64,000 nucleotides of DNA from an uncultured Dyadobacter sp. (lineage in GTDB: Bacteria; Bacteroidota; Bacteroidia; Cytophagales; Spirosomataceae): assembly GCF_946482605.1 (NCBI RefSeq), contig NZ_CAMLSE010000025.1, positions 1-64,000 of the forward strand. Reading direction: 5' to 3'. The position numbers and the translations under genes are program-made. Below, piece by piece: positions 17,326 to 26,675 of this stretch (position 1 is the first letter of the stretch; each line of letters starts with the position of its first letter). Below the pieces are notes generated by a model. That model did not search any database and was not told the DNA's origin. It saw only the letters and a list, made by a program, of their open reading frames with translations.

Positions 17326-19065
17326 ATGTCCGTCGCCAATCAGGATAAATTCGTTATCTACCAAATATTTACCCGCCTGTTTGGCAACCAGAATGCAACC
17401 AACAAACTATATGGTACCCTGGCCGAAAACGGTTGCGGCAAATTCAACGACATCGACGATACAGCCCTAGGAGCGTTGAAGGATTTCGGCGTTACGCACC
17501 TCTGGTATACCGGTATATTGGAACATGCCACGCTGACGGATTATACTCAATTTGGCATTCAACCCGATCATCCGCTGATCGTAAAAGGCATTGCCGGGTC
17601 TCCATATGCGGTGAAAGATTATTACGATGTGGATCCCGACCTCGCCGTGCATGTGTCCGACCGGATGCAGGAATTTGAGAACCTCGTGCAGCGTACCCAC
17701 GCGCACCAGCTGAAAGTCATCATCGATTTTATTCCAAACCATGTCGCGAGGCAGTACCATTCGGACACACGCCCGGCAGCAGTCAGGGATTTCGGGGAAG
17801 ATGACGACAATAACATGGCTTTCAGTCCCGCAAACAACTTTTACTACATTCCCAATCACGATTTCGTCGTTCCCGAAGGACACACGCCGCCGCTTCCTGT
17901 CACCTCCCCCTACCACGAACGACCGGCCAAAGCGACCGGCAATGACGTGTTCCAGGCCCAGCCGAGTCAGTATGACTGGTACGAGACCATCAAGCTCAAC
18001 TACGGTGTGGATTACCTGGGCGGCCGCGTAGGGCATTTCGATCCGATTCCCTCGACCTGGCTCAAAATGCGTGATATTCTGGTGTACTGGACGGAAAAAG
18101 GCGTCGACGGTTTTCGCTGCGATATGGCGGAAATGGTGCCTGTTGAATTCTGGGGCTGGGTGATCCCGGAGGTCAAAAAAGCGAACCCAAAGATCATTTT
18201 CATAGCAGAGATCTATAACCCTGGCGAATACCGGAATTACATTTTCAAGGGTAAATTCGACTATCTATATGACAAAGTAGGATTGTACAACTCGTTGCGA
18301 AAACTGATAGAAGGCCATGGAACGGTTGAAGAAATTACGCGGATCTGGCAGCAGGAGTCCGGTGACTTCAGCGAACACATGCTCCGGTTCCTGGAAAACC
18401 ATGATGAGCAACGCATTGCATCCCGCTACTTTGCGGGCAATCCGTGGACAGCCTTGCCCGCAATGGTCCTTAGCGCCACCCTGCACACCGGCCCGATGAT
18501 GCTCTATTTCGGTCAGGAGCTGGGCGTCGACCCTACGCAGCAAGAGGGCTTCCAGGGGGAAGACGGCCGCACGACCATTTTCGATTACTGGAGCGTTCCG
18601 GAATTCAGGCAATGGGTTAATGGCGGAAAATTCGACAAGGCATTGCTGAGTACAGAGCAGCGGGAGCTCCGCACGTATTATAGCCATCTCAATCAGTTTG
18701 TAATGCAGCAGGAAGCCGTTTACGCGGGTGCATTCTACGACCTGCAATATGTGAATGTAGATGGGCAATCCTATAACTACGACAAGACAGTCATATACAG
18801 CTACCTGCGTTATACCGACAAGCAAAAACTGCTCTTCGTTTACAACTTCCACCTTTCCCGCACGGTAGAAACGACTGTCAAAATCCCACAGGACGCATGG
18901 ACTGGGACGCTGAAACTGGGTAATACGGGATTATACAAATTAAAACCCGTTTTCCCGGTAGAAGTGCCCCAGGTACAGCTGCGGGCTGCGGATATCACCT
19001 CGACGGGCGTTAATGTACAGTTGCCGCCTGCCAGCGTCGTGGTATTCGAAATTGTATCCAAATGA
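17326..19065 (+). CDS. GH13 alpha-amylase-family enzyme, cytoplasmic
   Basis: A 579-residue (alpha/beta)8-barrel glycosidase. The catalytic triad is recognisable: nucleophile D266 (GFRCDMAE), acid/base E295 (FIAEIY) and transition-state stabiliser D360 (ENHDEQ). Region I is IDFIPNHVAR. There is no signal peptide, so it acts inside the cell or on imported oligosaccharides. A C-terminal beta-domain closes the protein. It diverges from the pgmB/GH65 pair with 131 bp between starts, a shared regulatory region. Together they would degrade alpha-glucans to maltose and glucose phosphates. Exact specificity (amylase, neopullulanase or glucosyltransferase type) is open. Confidence 0.88.
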   Translation: MSVANQDKFVIYQIFTRLFGNQNATNKLYGTLAENGCGKFNDIDDTALGALKDFGVTHLWYTGILEHATLTDYTQFGIQPDHPLIVKGIAGSPYAVKDYYDVDPDLAVHVSDRMQEFENLVQRTHAHQLKVIIDFIPNHVARQYHSDTRPAAVRDFGEDDDNNMAFSPANNFYYIPNHDFVVPEGHTPPLPVTSPYHERPAKATGNDVFQAQPSQYDWYETIKLNYGVDYLGGRVGHFDPIPSTWLKMRDILVYWTEKGVDGFRCDMAEMVPVEFWGWVIPEVKKANPKIIFIAEIYNPGEYRNYIFKGKFDYLYDKVGLYNSLRKLIEGHGTVEEITRIWQQESGDFSEHMLRFLENHDEQRIASRYFAGNPWTALPAMVLSATLHTGPMMLYFGQELGVDPTQQEGFQGEDGRTTIFDYWSVPEFRQWVNGGKFDKALLSTEQRELRTYYSHLNQFVMQQEAVYAGAFYDLQYVNVDGQSYNYDKTVIYSYLRYTDKQKLLFVYNFHLSRTVETTVKIPQDAWTGTLKLGNTGLYKLKPVFPVEVPQVQLRAADITSTGVNVQLPPASVVVFEIVSK

Positions 19066-19243
19066 CCGGTAAGTGCTCGCAACCGGGTTTTAATTTTCCA
19101 GGATAGTGTATAACATAATGAAAGATCAGTAACATACTTTACCGATAATATTTAAATTTACTATCTGTGAGTTTGAAAAAAAGACGGTCGAAACGTCATG
19201 GGAAGTATCTATTCCTTTGAATGACAGACTTTAATTGGAGGAT

Positions 19244-21241
19244 ATGGATAGCACTTTACCCCTTGAACGAATCAACTACGCGGGAACGTTTGTCGGGATC
19301 GTCCGCGCGAGATGGAAAGCCCGGAGGGATAAAAGCGAACCGTTCCGCAATGCATTAGCGGGACTGATTCCCGACCAGCGGGAGAAAATGCTGCTTTCGG
19401 AGCAGATTATTTCCATTCTTGGCTCGACCAAGTTTGTTTCCCTGCTTACCGAATCGGAGATCGGAGCCAACAAGGGCTTTTTCTCGGATGCATCTGCACG
19501 GCTCAGTTTCAAATTTCTTCCCCCCGTTGAAGAACCGGATGAACTTCGTACACATTTTGACAGGTTGTTTTCCTACAAAAAGGATTACCAATGGGTGCAG
19601 GCTGTGCCGGACGACGAATGGGTGGCTTTTCTTCAGGATCTTTTTGAAAAAACGGATCCTGCAATTGAAAACTACATTAAAAAGGAGGTCTTAAACTCGG
19701 TCATGATTCTCGCCCAACGTGCCGCCACGCTGGGTGTTGACCCGGAAGTAGTATCCAAAATACCGCGGGTCGACGATCTGGATTCCCCCTTTCTGGGGCT
19801 GAACCGGGAAGTCATGCTCTTTGTTGAGAAAACCCTGAACCATGGAAATTACGCCTTCACGGACCAAGAAAGCGACTACAAGCATATCCTGGTGATGATC
19901 AGCCAATGCAAAAGCCAGATCAGTTACATCTACAAGCATAAGGACCTGTTTGGGATCAGCCTGCAGCTAACCTACCTGGTCAGGCAGATCGAGCAATACC
20001 TGAAACGGCTTGCGCAGTTGCTGGAATTGCTTCAAACCCGTGAGAGTGACAAACGATGGATCATCATCGTACAGATGCTGAAAGCGTTTGTTTATGCGGA
20101 AAATACGCGTTACAGCTTGCAGAAGCACTTTTCGATGAACCTTCAGTTGCTCACGTTCAAGGTAATCGAAAACACATCAAAAACCGGCGAGCACTACATT
20201 GCCTCGGATAGGCCGGCCTATTGGAAGCTTTTCGGAAAGGCACTCGGCGGAGGGATCATCGTTGCTTTCTTGTGTGCCAACAAAACCAGGCTGTATTTTC
20301 AGCATCTGCCCATTTTCTGGGAGGCCTTTTTTTACAGCCTGAACTACGCATTCGGGTTCATGCTGATCCACGTGCTTGGTTTTATCATTGCTACCAAGCA
20401 ACCGGCCATGACGGCTTCCACCATTGCCGCCAATCTGAGCAACAATGGTGAAAACCCGAACTGGCTGGAATCGACAACCCATCTTCTGATCAGGCTGATC
20501 CGAAGCCAGTTCATCTCACTGATCGGCAACGCGAGCATTGCATTTCCCGTTGCATACGGCCTCGACTGGGTTTACTACCGCATCTACGAATACCACATCG
20601 CCGATCCGGCCAAGGCGATCAAAATGATTGCCGAGCTCAATGTGTGGCAGAGTCTTGCCTTGCCGCACGCGGCACTGGCTGGCTGCTACCTGATGATTTC
20701 CGGGCTCGTATCGGGTTATTATGAAAACAAATGGATCTATAACAAGTACTCCCTGCGCATTCAGAGGCACCCGCGGCTGATCCGCCTTTTCGGCCAAAAA
20801 CGACTCAACCGGATCGCGGGGTATTTTGAGCGGAACTTCGGCGGCCTGGCAGGTAATTTTGCTTTGGGCGTTTTCCTCGGGTCCACCAGTGCGATCGGCT
20901 TCACACTGGGCCTCCCGCTGGACATCCGGCACGTCACATTTGCCTCGGGGAATTTCGGACTAGCCGTTTCAAGCCTGGAAAACCACGTTTCTTCCGAACT
21001 GTGGCTGAATTCCGTCATCGGCATCACCTGCATCGGGATTATGAACGTGCTCGTCAGCTTCGGGCTTTCCATTGCATTTGCATTGAAATCGCGGAATGCG
21101 CCTATGAGAGAGGTCCGAAGTCTGCTTGGTAACTTGTCCTGGCAATTCTTCCATCACGCCACGGCATTCTTTTTTCCGGTCCGTCATCTGGCCGAACGGC
21201 AGCCAGAAGTCGAAGAACCGGTTGCCGAGCGGCACGCCTGA
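19244..21241 (+). CDS. Gcr-family protein (annotated as site-specific recombinase), membrane protein
   Basis: A 665-residue protein resembling the Gcr/COG4389 family, usually labelled site-specific recombinase. I start it at the ATG at 19244; a TTG nine bases upstream is in frame but overlaps a GGAGG. The first half (to about residue 325) is soluble and helical. The second half contains several strongly hydrophobic segments (for example GGGIIVAFLCA, FYSLNYAFGFMLIHVLGFII, LAGNFALGVFLGSTSAIGF, IGITCIGIMNVLVSFGLSIA). No tyrosine- or serine-recombinase signature is visible, so the recombinase label should be treated with doubt. It is followed by the DUF1460 and MscS genes on the same strand. Confidence 0.7.
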   Translation: MDSTLPLERINYAGTFVGIVRARWKARRDKSEPFRNALAGLIPDQREKMLLSEQIISILGSTKFVSLLTESEIGANKGFFSDASARLSFKFLPPVEEPDELRTHFDRLFSYKKDYQWVQAVPDDEWVAFLQDLFEKTDPAIENYIKKEVLNSVMILAQRAATLGVDPEVVSKIPRVDDLDSPFLGLNREVMLFVEKTLNHGNYAFTDQESDYKHILVMISQCKSQISYIYKHKDLFGISLQLTYLVRQIEQYLKRLAQLLELLQTRESDKRWIIIVQMLKAFVYAENTRYSLQKHFSMNLQLLTFKVIENTSKTGEHYIASDRPAYWKLFGKALGGGIIVAFLCANKTRLYFQHLPIFWEAFFYSLNYAFGFMLIHVLGFIIATKQPAMTASTIAANLSNNGENPNWLESTTHLLIRLIRSQFISLIGNASIAFPVAYGLDWVYYRIYEYHIADPAKAIKMIAELNVWQSLALPHAALAGCYLMISGLVSGYYENKWIYNKYSLRIQRHPRLIRLFGQKRLNRIAGYFERNFGGLAGNFALGVFLGSTSAIGFTLGLPLDIRHVTFASGNFGLAVSSLENHVSSELWLNSVIGITCIGIMNVLVSFGLSIAFALKSRNAPMREVRSLLGNLSWQFFHHATAFFFPVRHLAERQPEVEEPVAERHA

Positions 21242-21304
21242 AATTGCAAAAAGGGCTTTTGATCATTATTTTTACATTATCGCGAATTTGTCACATATTT
21301 AGCG

Positions 21305-21320
21305 TGGCAATTATTTTGCG
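21305..21320 (+). promoter_or_regulatory. Candidate sigma-54 (-24/-12) promoter for the DUF1460 gene
   Basis: TGGCAA-TTATT-TTGCG, with GG at 21306-21307 and GC at 21318-21319, exactly 10 bases apart as sigma-54 requires. Transcription would start near 21331, about 24 bp upstream of the ATG at 21355, giving a normal short leader for the DUF1460-MscS pair. Confidence 0.62.
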
Positions 21321-21354
21321 ACAAACGTACCCTGTAAAAAAAGACACTTTTAGT

Positions 21355-22173
21355 ATGATCAGAATTGTAGCGCTATCCATTTTGTTGCTGGCTTCCGTCG
21401 CATCTTTTGCGCAGTCCGGCCTGCAAAAGACATTCGTGCAGAAAATGGAATTGCCAGCCAGTCCGGACATGGGTACACAGGTTTTGAGGATCAGCGAGTC
21501 TTTCCTCGGAACACCTTACGTGGCGGGCACGCTGGAAGGTAATCCTTCCGAGCGCCTGGTGTGCAAGTTCGACGGATTGGATTGCACGACGCTCGTCGAA
21601 AGCGTCATCGCGCTGGCGGTTGCCAAAACCGAAGGAGCAACTTTTGACGAGTACAAAACGGAACTGACCAAACTCAGGTATCGCGAAGGCATTATTGACG
21701 GCTACCCTTCCCGGCTGCATTACATTCTGGACTGGATGTATGAAAATCAGAAACGGGGTCGGCTGGAAGACATTACTGCCAAAGTGGGCGGGGTGCCTTA
21801 TACGAAAGAAATCAACTTTATGACGACACACGCCAATCTCTACACCGCGCTGGCAGAAAGTGAAGTATATGAAAAGCTGAAACAACAAGAGGCAGTGATC
21901 AACTCCAGGGAGCGAAGCTACATTCCCAAGGCCAGTATCCAGAAAGCTGAGCCTATGCTGCACGACGGCGACATTGTGGCTTTCACGTCGTCGGTTGATG
22001 GCCTGGACGTCAATCATATGGGCATTATCTCCAAGGTGGGCAGCCGCGCCTACCTCATTCACGCATCCCTGACGGGCAAAAAAGTGGTAATGTCCAACGT
22101 GCCGCTGGCCGAATATGTGGCCTCTGTACCCAAACATACGGGCATGATCGTAGCCCGGCTCAACGATATCTGA
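21355..22173 (+). CDS. DUF1460 peptidoglycan amidase-like protein
   Basis: A 272-residue exported protein. I chose the ATG at 21355 because it begins a clear signal peptide (MIRIVALSILLLASVASFAQ) and lies just after a promoter-like element; the longer open frame upstream would bury it. DUF1460 proteins have an NlpC/P60-like cysteine-peptidase fold and include N-acetylmuramoyl-L-alanine amidases. The likely catalytic cysteine is C77 (FDGLDCTTLVES) and a histidine follows in DVNHMGIIS. It would act on cell-wall peptides in the periplasm. An MscS channel gene follows 7 bp downstream, which suggests a small envelope or osmotic operon. Confidence 0.85.
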   Translation: MIRIVALSILLLASVASFAQSGLQKTFVQKMELPASPDMGTQVLRISESFLGTPYVAGTLEGNPSERLVCKFDGLDCTTLVESVIALAVAKTEGATFDEYKTELTKLRYREGIIDGYPSRLHYILDWMYENQKRGRLEDITAKVGGVPYTKEINFMTTHANLYTALAESEVYEKLKQQEAVINSRERSYIPKASIQKAEPMLHDGDIVAFTSSVDGLDVNHMGIISKVGSRAYLIHASLTGKKVVMSNVPLAEYVASVPKHTGMIVARLNDI

Positions 22174-22180
22174 ATAATGA

Positions 22181-23260
22181 ATGGAATTAACCGAACTGAT
22201 CAATTATAGAAATTCCCCCTGGTTGCTGTTGTTGCTGATGGGCGTTATAGGCCTGGTCATCAGCATTGTAATTATCAGCGTCATCAAAGTTACTGCTTCG
22301 AGAAAGGAATGGCGGGCCGTGCGCGCCATTCGCGAGAACCTCACCAGCGTACTGTACTTCTTTGTGCCGATCGTGCTCATGACGGCAGCCGCCAAAACCT
22401 ATTCCTATTCTAATCCCCAATACGACTGGGTATTTGCACTGAGCAAGACTGTCCTGATAGGGATAACCACCTGGCTCATGGCCCGGATCGTGATCATCAT
22501 TGAGAAGATCCTGATCGACAAGCTGGATTTCAATTCCCCCGACAATAACCAGGCACGCCGGTTGTTTACAAAGATCAAATTTGTAAAACGCATTGTTGTG
22601 ATCATGGTGGTCCTGATCGGGGTCTCCATTCTGTTGCTGAGTTTCGACAGCGTCCGCCAGTACGGTGTAGGTATCCTCACTTCTGCGGGGATTGCCAGTG
22701 TGATCATCGGTTTTGCTGCACAAAAGTCCCTGGCCAACCTCATGGCCGGAATTCAGATCGCTTTTACACAACCTATCAAGATCGATGACGTGGTTATCGT
22801 GGAAGGTGAATGGGGGCGGATCGAGGAGATTAACCTTACTTATGTCGTAGTCAATATCTGGGATCTGCGGCGCATTGTTTTGCCCATTACCTATTTTATC
22901 GAAACACCTTTCCAGAACTGGACCAGGAATGAAAGCGCATTGACGGGTGCTGCATTCTTCTACCTCAATTACCATACGCCAGTGCCCAGGCTTCGCGAAA
23001 AATTAAAGGAAATACTGGAAGGAACCCCGCTTTGGGACGGCCGTTCCTGGGCCTTACAGGTGACTGATACGCAAGGGCAGCTGATGGTAGTCCGGGCCCT
23101 GATGTCGGCGCGTAATTCCAGCGAAACGTTTGATCTGCGGTGTCTGGTGCGCGAGAAACTGATCGAGTTTATCGTCAGCGAACATCCCGAGGCATTGCCT
23201 GCCACACGCGTCGAGGAAAAGGACGAACACAGGTTCAGGTTACCTGGCGAGAGCTTGTAA
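22181..23260 (+). CDS. MscS-family mechanosensitive channel
   Basis: A 359-residue inner-membrane channel. Four hydrophobic segments are visible (about residues 13-36, 50-66, 75-95 and 130-150), then the pore helix with the family pattern (LTSAGIASVIIGFAAQKSLA), the beta-domain (IDDVVIVEGEWGRIEEINL) and a cytoplasmic alpha/beta domain. It releases solutes on membrane tension during osmotic downshift. It follows the DUF1460 gene by 7 bp and is followed by a strong hairpin. Confidence 0.9.
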   Translation: MELTELINYRNSPWLLLLLMGVIGLVISIVIISVIKVTASRKEWRAVRAIRENLTSVLYFFVPIVLMTAAAKTYSYSNPQYDWVFALSKTVLIGITTWLMARIVIIIEKILIDKLDFNSPDNNQARRLFTKIKFVKRIVVIMVVLIGVSILLLSFDSVRQYGVGILTSAGIASVIIGFAAQKSLANLMAGIQIAFTQPIKIDDVVIVEGEWGRIEEINLTYVVVNIWDLRRIVLPITYFIETPFQNWTRNESALTGAAFFYLNYHTPVPRLREKLKEILEGTPLWDGRSWALQVTDTQGQLMVVRALMSARNSSETFDLRCLVREKLIEFIVSEHPEALPATRVEEKDEHRFRLPGESL

Positions 23261-23265
23261 AAAAT

Positions 23266-23290
23266 TGGCCTCCGGAAAATCCGGAGGCCA
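23266..23290. terminator. Bidirectional rho-independent terminator
   Basis: Perfect 10-bp stem TGGCCTCCGG / CCGGAGGCCA with a 5-nt loop. On plus it is followed by GTCTTTTCTT. On minus it is followed by an AATTTTTT tract. It ends the MscS unit and could also end transcription from the two-component operon on the minus strand. Confidence 0.85.
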
Positions 23291-23324
23291 GTCTTTTCTT
23301 ACTACTCACCTAACTCAATTTAAC

Positions 23325-23483
23325 TCAATACAGTTTATTTTGATTTCCTGAACAGCGGGCAGAAGGCTGGTCAATGCCCGGTACGAATCCGGCCAAAAGC
23401 CTGGCGCCTACTTGCTCGCAATCCTTGTCGATAGCAATGGAAAATGTCTGTTGTCCCGTGTAAATCAGGATGTTCGATTTACA
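23325..23483 (-). other. Open minus-strand frame without a start codon, possible small gene remnant
   Basis: Between the sensor kinase and the terminator a 52-codon frame reads as a protein-like string (parts: NILIYTGQQTFSIAIDKDCE, QVGARLLAGFVPGIDQ) and ends in TGA at 23325-23327. The frame is opened by a stop at 23484-23486 and has no ATG, GTG or TTG. It may be a decayed gene or chance. No other gene is visible in this 248-bp gap. Confidence 0.2.
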
Positions 23484-23538
23484 TTACAAAGGAGATTTAG
23501 CGTTGTTAAAGTGGCATTAACGCTATATTAAAAACAAA

Positions 23539-24909
23539 TTAAAAAGGGGGGAATTTGAGAATAAATGTCGTTCCGGCCCCCAGCGTGGACTCCACTTCGA
23601 TGGTGGCTCCCTGCATGTTGATGATCCGCTTCGTCAATGCCAGACCGATGCCGTAGCCGGCCTTGCTGATGGTCGACGCACTCCTGTAAAAAGTATCGAA
23701 AATGTAGGGTAGCTCTTCCTGCGCGATGCCGATACCCATGTCGCGGAAGTAGATGATGATCATTTTATTTTTGATTTCCAGGAAGACGTTGCATGCCTTG
23801 TCGGGCGAATACTTGCATGCATTGTCCATTAGGTTCAGGAATGCAGTCCGAAGCAGGCTTTCGTCACCGAAGCGTTTCAATTGCTCCTCGCTATCCGGAA
23901 TCTTGTCATAGTGGATGCGCACTTCGTAGCCGGGGTTTTTCTGCTGAATGGAAGCCTTGGCCTGCCACAATACCTCGTCGACCCTGATCTTCGAAAATGT
24001 TACCTTAAATGCCTTTTCCTCGGTCCGGGCGAGTTCGAGCAAGCGGTTCACGAGCTCGTTCATCTCCTTAGCTTCCGACCAGATCCCTTTCAATGCGTCC
24101 TGGTATTCCTGGGCCGTCCTTTCTTTCATCAGGCCAAGCTCCGCCTCGCTCATGATCAGCGCCAGCGGTGTGCGCAGCTCATGCGATGCGTGCGACACGA
24201 AATTTTTCTGAGCGACGAATGCGATCTGAAGGCGCGTCAGCATCTGGTTGAAAGTTTCGGCCAGTAATGCAAGCTCATCTTTCTCCCGGCCTACCCGCAC
24301 CTTTTCGTGCAGGTTATTTGCTGAGATATTATTAACCTGATCGATAATGTCGGACACCGGTTTAATGGCGTCATTGGAAAACTGCCATCCCGCAACTGCC
24401 ACCAGGACCAGCGATAAAAGCCAGCCGATGAGCAGGATCTCCCGCAGCCTATTCAGCTGGTTCATCCCCAGGTAGTCATTGGCAACCACTGCCACGACCC
24501 AAGGTTTACGGTGGTCCTGCAAGATATGCCGGATGATGATAACCTCCTTCTTGTGGAATTTTGTATGGATCTCTTTCCCGCCCCGGGCTTCGGTCAAAAG
24601 CGACCTGGATAGCTGAAAATCCTCCTTTCCGCTGATAAATATGATTGAATCGGAACCGTCGTAAATGGTGATTTCCTCATCCAGCAGAATCGTTTTGTTC
24701 TCCTTTTCGATCTTCTCGATGTCGGCTTTGCTGATGCCGTTACTGGCTTCTACCAGCTGAGCAACCGTCTGTCCGCGTTCATTCAGGAAAGAATAGAACT
24801 GTTTCTCCCGGTATTGGTCGTAAAAAAAGTAAATGGAAAGACAAAACAGCGCCATAATGGATCCTACCAACATGGTAAAGAGCAGCGTCAGGCGCGATTT
24901 GATATTCAT
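23539..24909 (-). CDS. Membrane sensor histidine kinase
   Basis: A 456-residue kinase with two membrane helices (about residues 8-30 and 158-176) enclosing a periplasmic sensor loop of roughly 125 residues, a HAMP segment (AIKPVSDIIDQVNNISANNL), HisKA with H243 (SHELRTPL), and an ATPase domain with N363 (NLMDNACKYSPD), DMGIG at 390-394 and GYGIGL at 418-423. It overlaps the upstream response-regulator gene by 4 bp (ATGA), so translation is coupled and the two form a pair. The stimulus is unknown; the loop has no recognised ligand domain. Confidence 0.93.
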   Translation of the reverse strand: MNIKSRLTLLFTMLVGSIMALFCLSIYFFYDQYREKQFYSFLNERGQTVAQLVEASNGISKADIEKIEKENKTILLDEEITIYDGSDSIIFISGKEDFQLSRSLLTEARGGKEIHTKFHKKEVIIIRHILQDHRKPWVVAVVANDYLGMNQLNRLREILLIGWLLSLVLVAVAGWQFSNDAIKPVSDIIDQVNNISANNLHEKVRVGREKDELALLAETFNQMLTRLQIAFVAQKNFVSHASHELRTPLALIMSEAELGLMKERTAQEYQDALKGIWSEAKEMNELVNRLLELARTEEKAFKVTFSKIRVDEVLWQAKASIQQKNPGYEVRIHYDKIPDSEEQLKRFGDESLLRTAFLNLMDNACKYSPDKACNVFLEIKNKMIIIYFRDMGIGIAQEELPYIFDTFYRSASTISKAGYGIGLALTKRIINMQGATIEVESTLGAGTTFILKFPPF

Positions 24910-25583
24910 TCTTCCTTGAAAATATAACCCATGCCCACCACGGTATGAATAAGCTTGGTCGGATAATCCTTATCCACTTTTTTACGAAGGAAGTTGATGT
25001 ATACGTCGATCACGTTCGTCCCCGTATCGAACCGGATATCCCATACCTGTTCAGCAATGTCTACACGCGAAACCACACGTCCCCGGTTACGCATCAGGTA
25101 TTCGAGCAATGCAAATTCTTTGGCAGTCAGGTCGATGCGATTGCCGCCCCTCCGCGCCACCTTCTCGTCCAGGTTCAGTTCAAGGTCGGCCAGGCTGAGC
25201 ACCTGACTCGATTGCTCACGCGCGCTGTTCCGCTGGGACAGCACCTTAATTCTTGCAATGAGCTCGCGGAATTCAAAGGGTTTGACCAGATAGTCATCTC
25301 CACCGGCTTCAAAACCGTCCAGTTTGTCATCGATGGTACCGAGCGCTGTCAGAAAGAGGATCGGGGTCGTCAACCCGTCGCCCCGCAGCTGCTTAGCCAG
25401 ATCATACCCGTTCAGCAACGGCAGGTTTACATCCAGAATGATCACATCAAAACGGTAGTTGGATGCCATTTTCTTACCGACCTGTCCGTCGTAAGCCAGT
25501 TCTACTTCCCAAGATTGTTCTTCCAGGCCCCTTTTCAGAAAGCCCGCTAGTTTCGGTTCGTCTTCTACGACTAGTATTTTCAT
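24906..25583 (-). CDS. OmpR/PhoB-family response regulator
   Basis: A 225-residue two-domain regulator: receiver (E8/D9, phospho-acceptor D51 in VIILDVNLPLLNG, conserved lysine in DYLVKPFEF) and a winged-helix DNA-binding domain (LTAKEFALLEYLMRNRGRVV, then VDVYINFLRKKVD). It is the partner of the overlapping sensor kinase. The arrangement and receiver type resemble CusR/CopR-like regulators, but no target is visible here. Confidence 0.93.
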   Translation of the reverse strand: MKILVVEDEPKLAGFLKRGLEEQSWEVELAYDGQVGKKMASNYRFDVIILDVNLPLLNGYDLAKQLRGDGLTTPILFLTALGTIDDKLDGFEAGGDDYLVKPFEFRELIARIKVLSQRNSAREQSSQVLSLADLELNLDEKVARRGGNRIDLTAKEFALLEYLMRNRGRVVSRVDIAEQVWDIRFDTGTNVIDVYINFLRKKVDKDYPTKLIHTVVGMGYIFKEE

Positions 25584-25634
25584 AGAGTGTCAAGCGGTTT
25601 GAGGTGCCAAATGTTGCACAGATTTTTTGCTTAA

Positions 25635-25668
25635 AAAAAGGCTGACCGAAATAACGGACAGCCTTTTT
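25635..25668. terminator. Hairpin terminator between DinB-like gene and response regulator
   Basis: Stem AAAAAGGCTGACC / GGACAGCCTTTTT (12 of 13 bp) with an 8-nt loop and A/T tracts on both sides. It can end transcription from the DinB-like gene on minus and would separate it from the two-component operon. Confidence 0.75.
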
Positions 25669-25794
25669 GTCTATATCCACACCATTAGAACGTTGGCATT
25701 TCTCAACATACTACGTTCTATTATTATGCAAAATATAAAATTTATATTATAAACAATATGCAATTAATCAATTTTACAGAATTTAATGCAAGCA

Positions 25795-26355
25795 TCAATA
25801 ATAATCCGCCGAATTGTCGTAGTCTGAACGTTCTCCAAACGTGCCATAATCGTCGTCTTCTTCGAGGCGCATTCCTTTCACTGCTTTTTTAATGAGTCCG
25901 ATCTGCCCGGCGTGATACACATCGTGCTGTACCACACCGTGAATCAAAGTATAGTAGGAATAATCCCGTCCCGGAACGAATTCTTCCAGGAAACTGTCAT
26001 CGGCGATTTTTTCCAGCTCCGAGATCAGTTCTTCCTGCGAAAGGCTCAACTCCATCTGAATGGCCTCCCATTCAAATTCATCCACAACCGGAAATTTCTT
26101 CCAGTCTTTATCTTCTGTCTTGATATCAAATTCGGCATCTCCCTGCAACTTACGGACCGCAAAAATCCGCCACGTCGTCATATGGTATACGATTTCAGCA
26201 ATGGAATGGGTATTATTGCTCAACCTGACCTCGGCCATTTTAGGAGTTACATCCCGGAGAGCCTCCACAACCGACGGACCGTACCATGCTTCTTCACTTT
26301 CGTAGGTGTCGTTGAGTACATCTATGATTCTTAAAATCTCTTCTTTTGTTTCCAT
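25795..26355 (-). CDS. DinB-fold protein
   Basis: A 186-residue protein with the four-helix DinB/YfiT pattern. A histidine in the second helix (SIAEIVYHMTTWRIF) and the HDVYHAGQIGLIKK segment give the three-histidine metal site of the family. Members include metal-dependent thiol transferases, but most have no known function. The C-terminal tail is acidic and Tyr/Asp-rich (residues about 165-186). Single-gene unit with a terminator about 125 bp downstream. Confidence 0.85.
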   Translation of the reverse strand: METKEEILRIIDVLNDTYESEEAWYGPSVVEALRDVTPKMAEVRLSNNTHSIAEIVYHMTTWRIFAVRKLQGDAEFDIKTEDKDWKKFPVVDEFEWEAIQMELSLSQEELISELEKIADDSFLEEFVPGRDYSYYTLIHGVVQHDVYHAGQIGLIKKAVKGMRLEEDDDYGTFGERSDYDNSADYY

Positions 26356-26675
26356 GTTATTAGATTAAACAGCTGCAAATTTATGTTGATTCGCCCGAAG
26401 ATTACCTAAACGTCCTTCCATTATTAAAGAGACATTTTTGCTGCTTCCATACTCTCCCGGGAAAGTGACCAAAAAAGGATTTCCAACCAATCACTAACTG
26501 ATGCCGTCCCAATACGGAGGTTATGAGTACAAAGTCACAGAGGGCCAAAGCTTACAGTGCGTGGTGTCGCCGTTTACATTCCGACCTGGCCGACTCACAG
26601 ACTTTAAACTCGTCAACTTTTAAAATGTTCAATTTCAATTTTCGTTTATTTAACAAATTTTAAAATATTACTCAA
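26356..26675. other. Non-coding gap before the DUF4136 lipoprotein
   Basis: About 320 bp between divergent genes, AT-rich towards the right end. It should hold both promoters, but I cannot place them. A 46-codon plus frame (ATG 26523, stop 26661-26663) has GGAGG two bases before it, yet its sequence shows no protein-like features. Confidence 0.45.

Noticed and set aside
25594..25610. TGGCAC followed by GC upstream of the OmpR-type regulator (minus strand)
   Set aside because: The spacing between GG and GC is 11 bases instead of 10; sigma-54 promoters do not tolerate this.
26523..26663. 46-codon plus frame with GGAGG directly before it
   Set aside because: The spacing of two bases is too short for a ribosome site, and the sequence shows no protein-like pattern.
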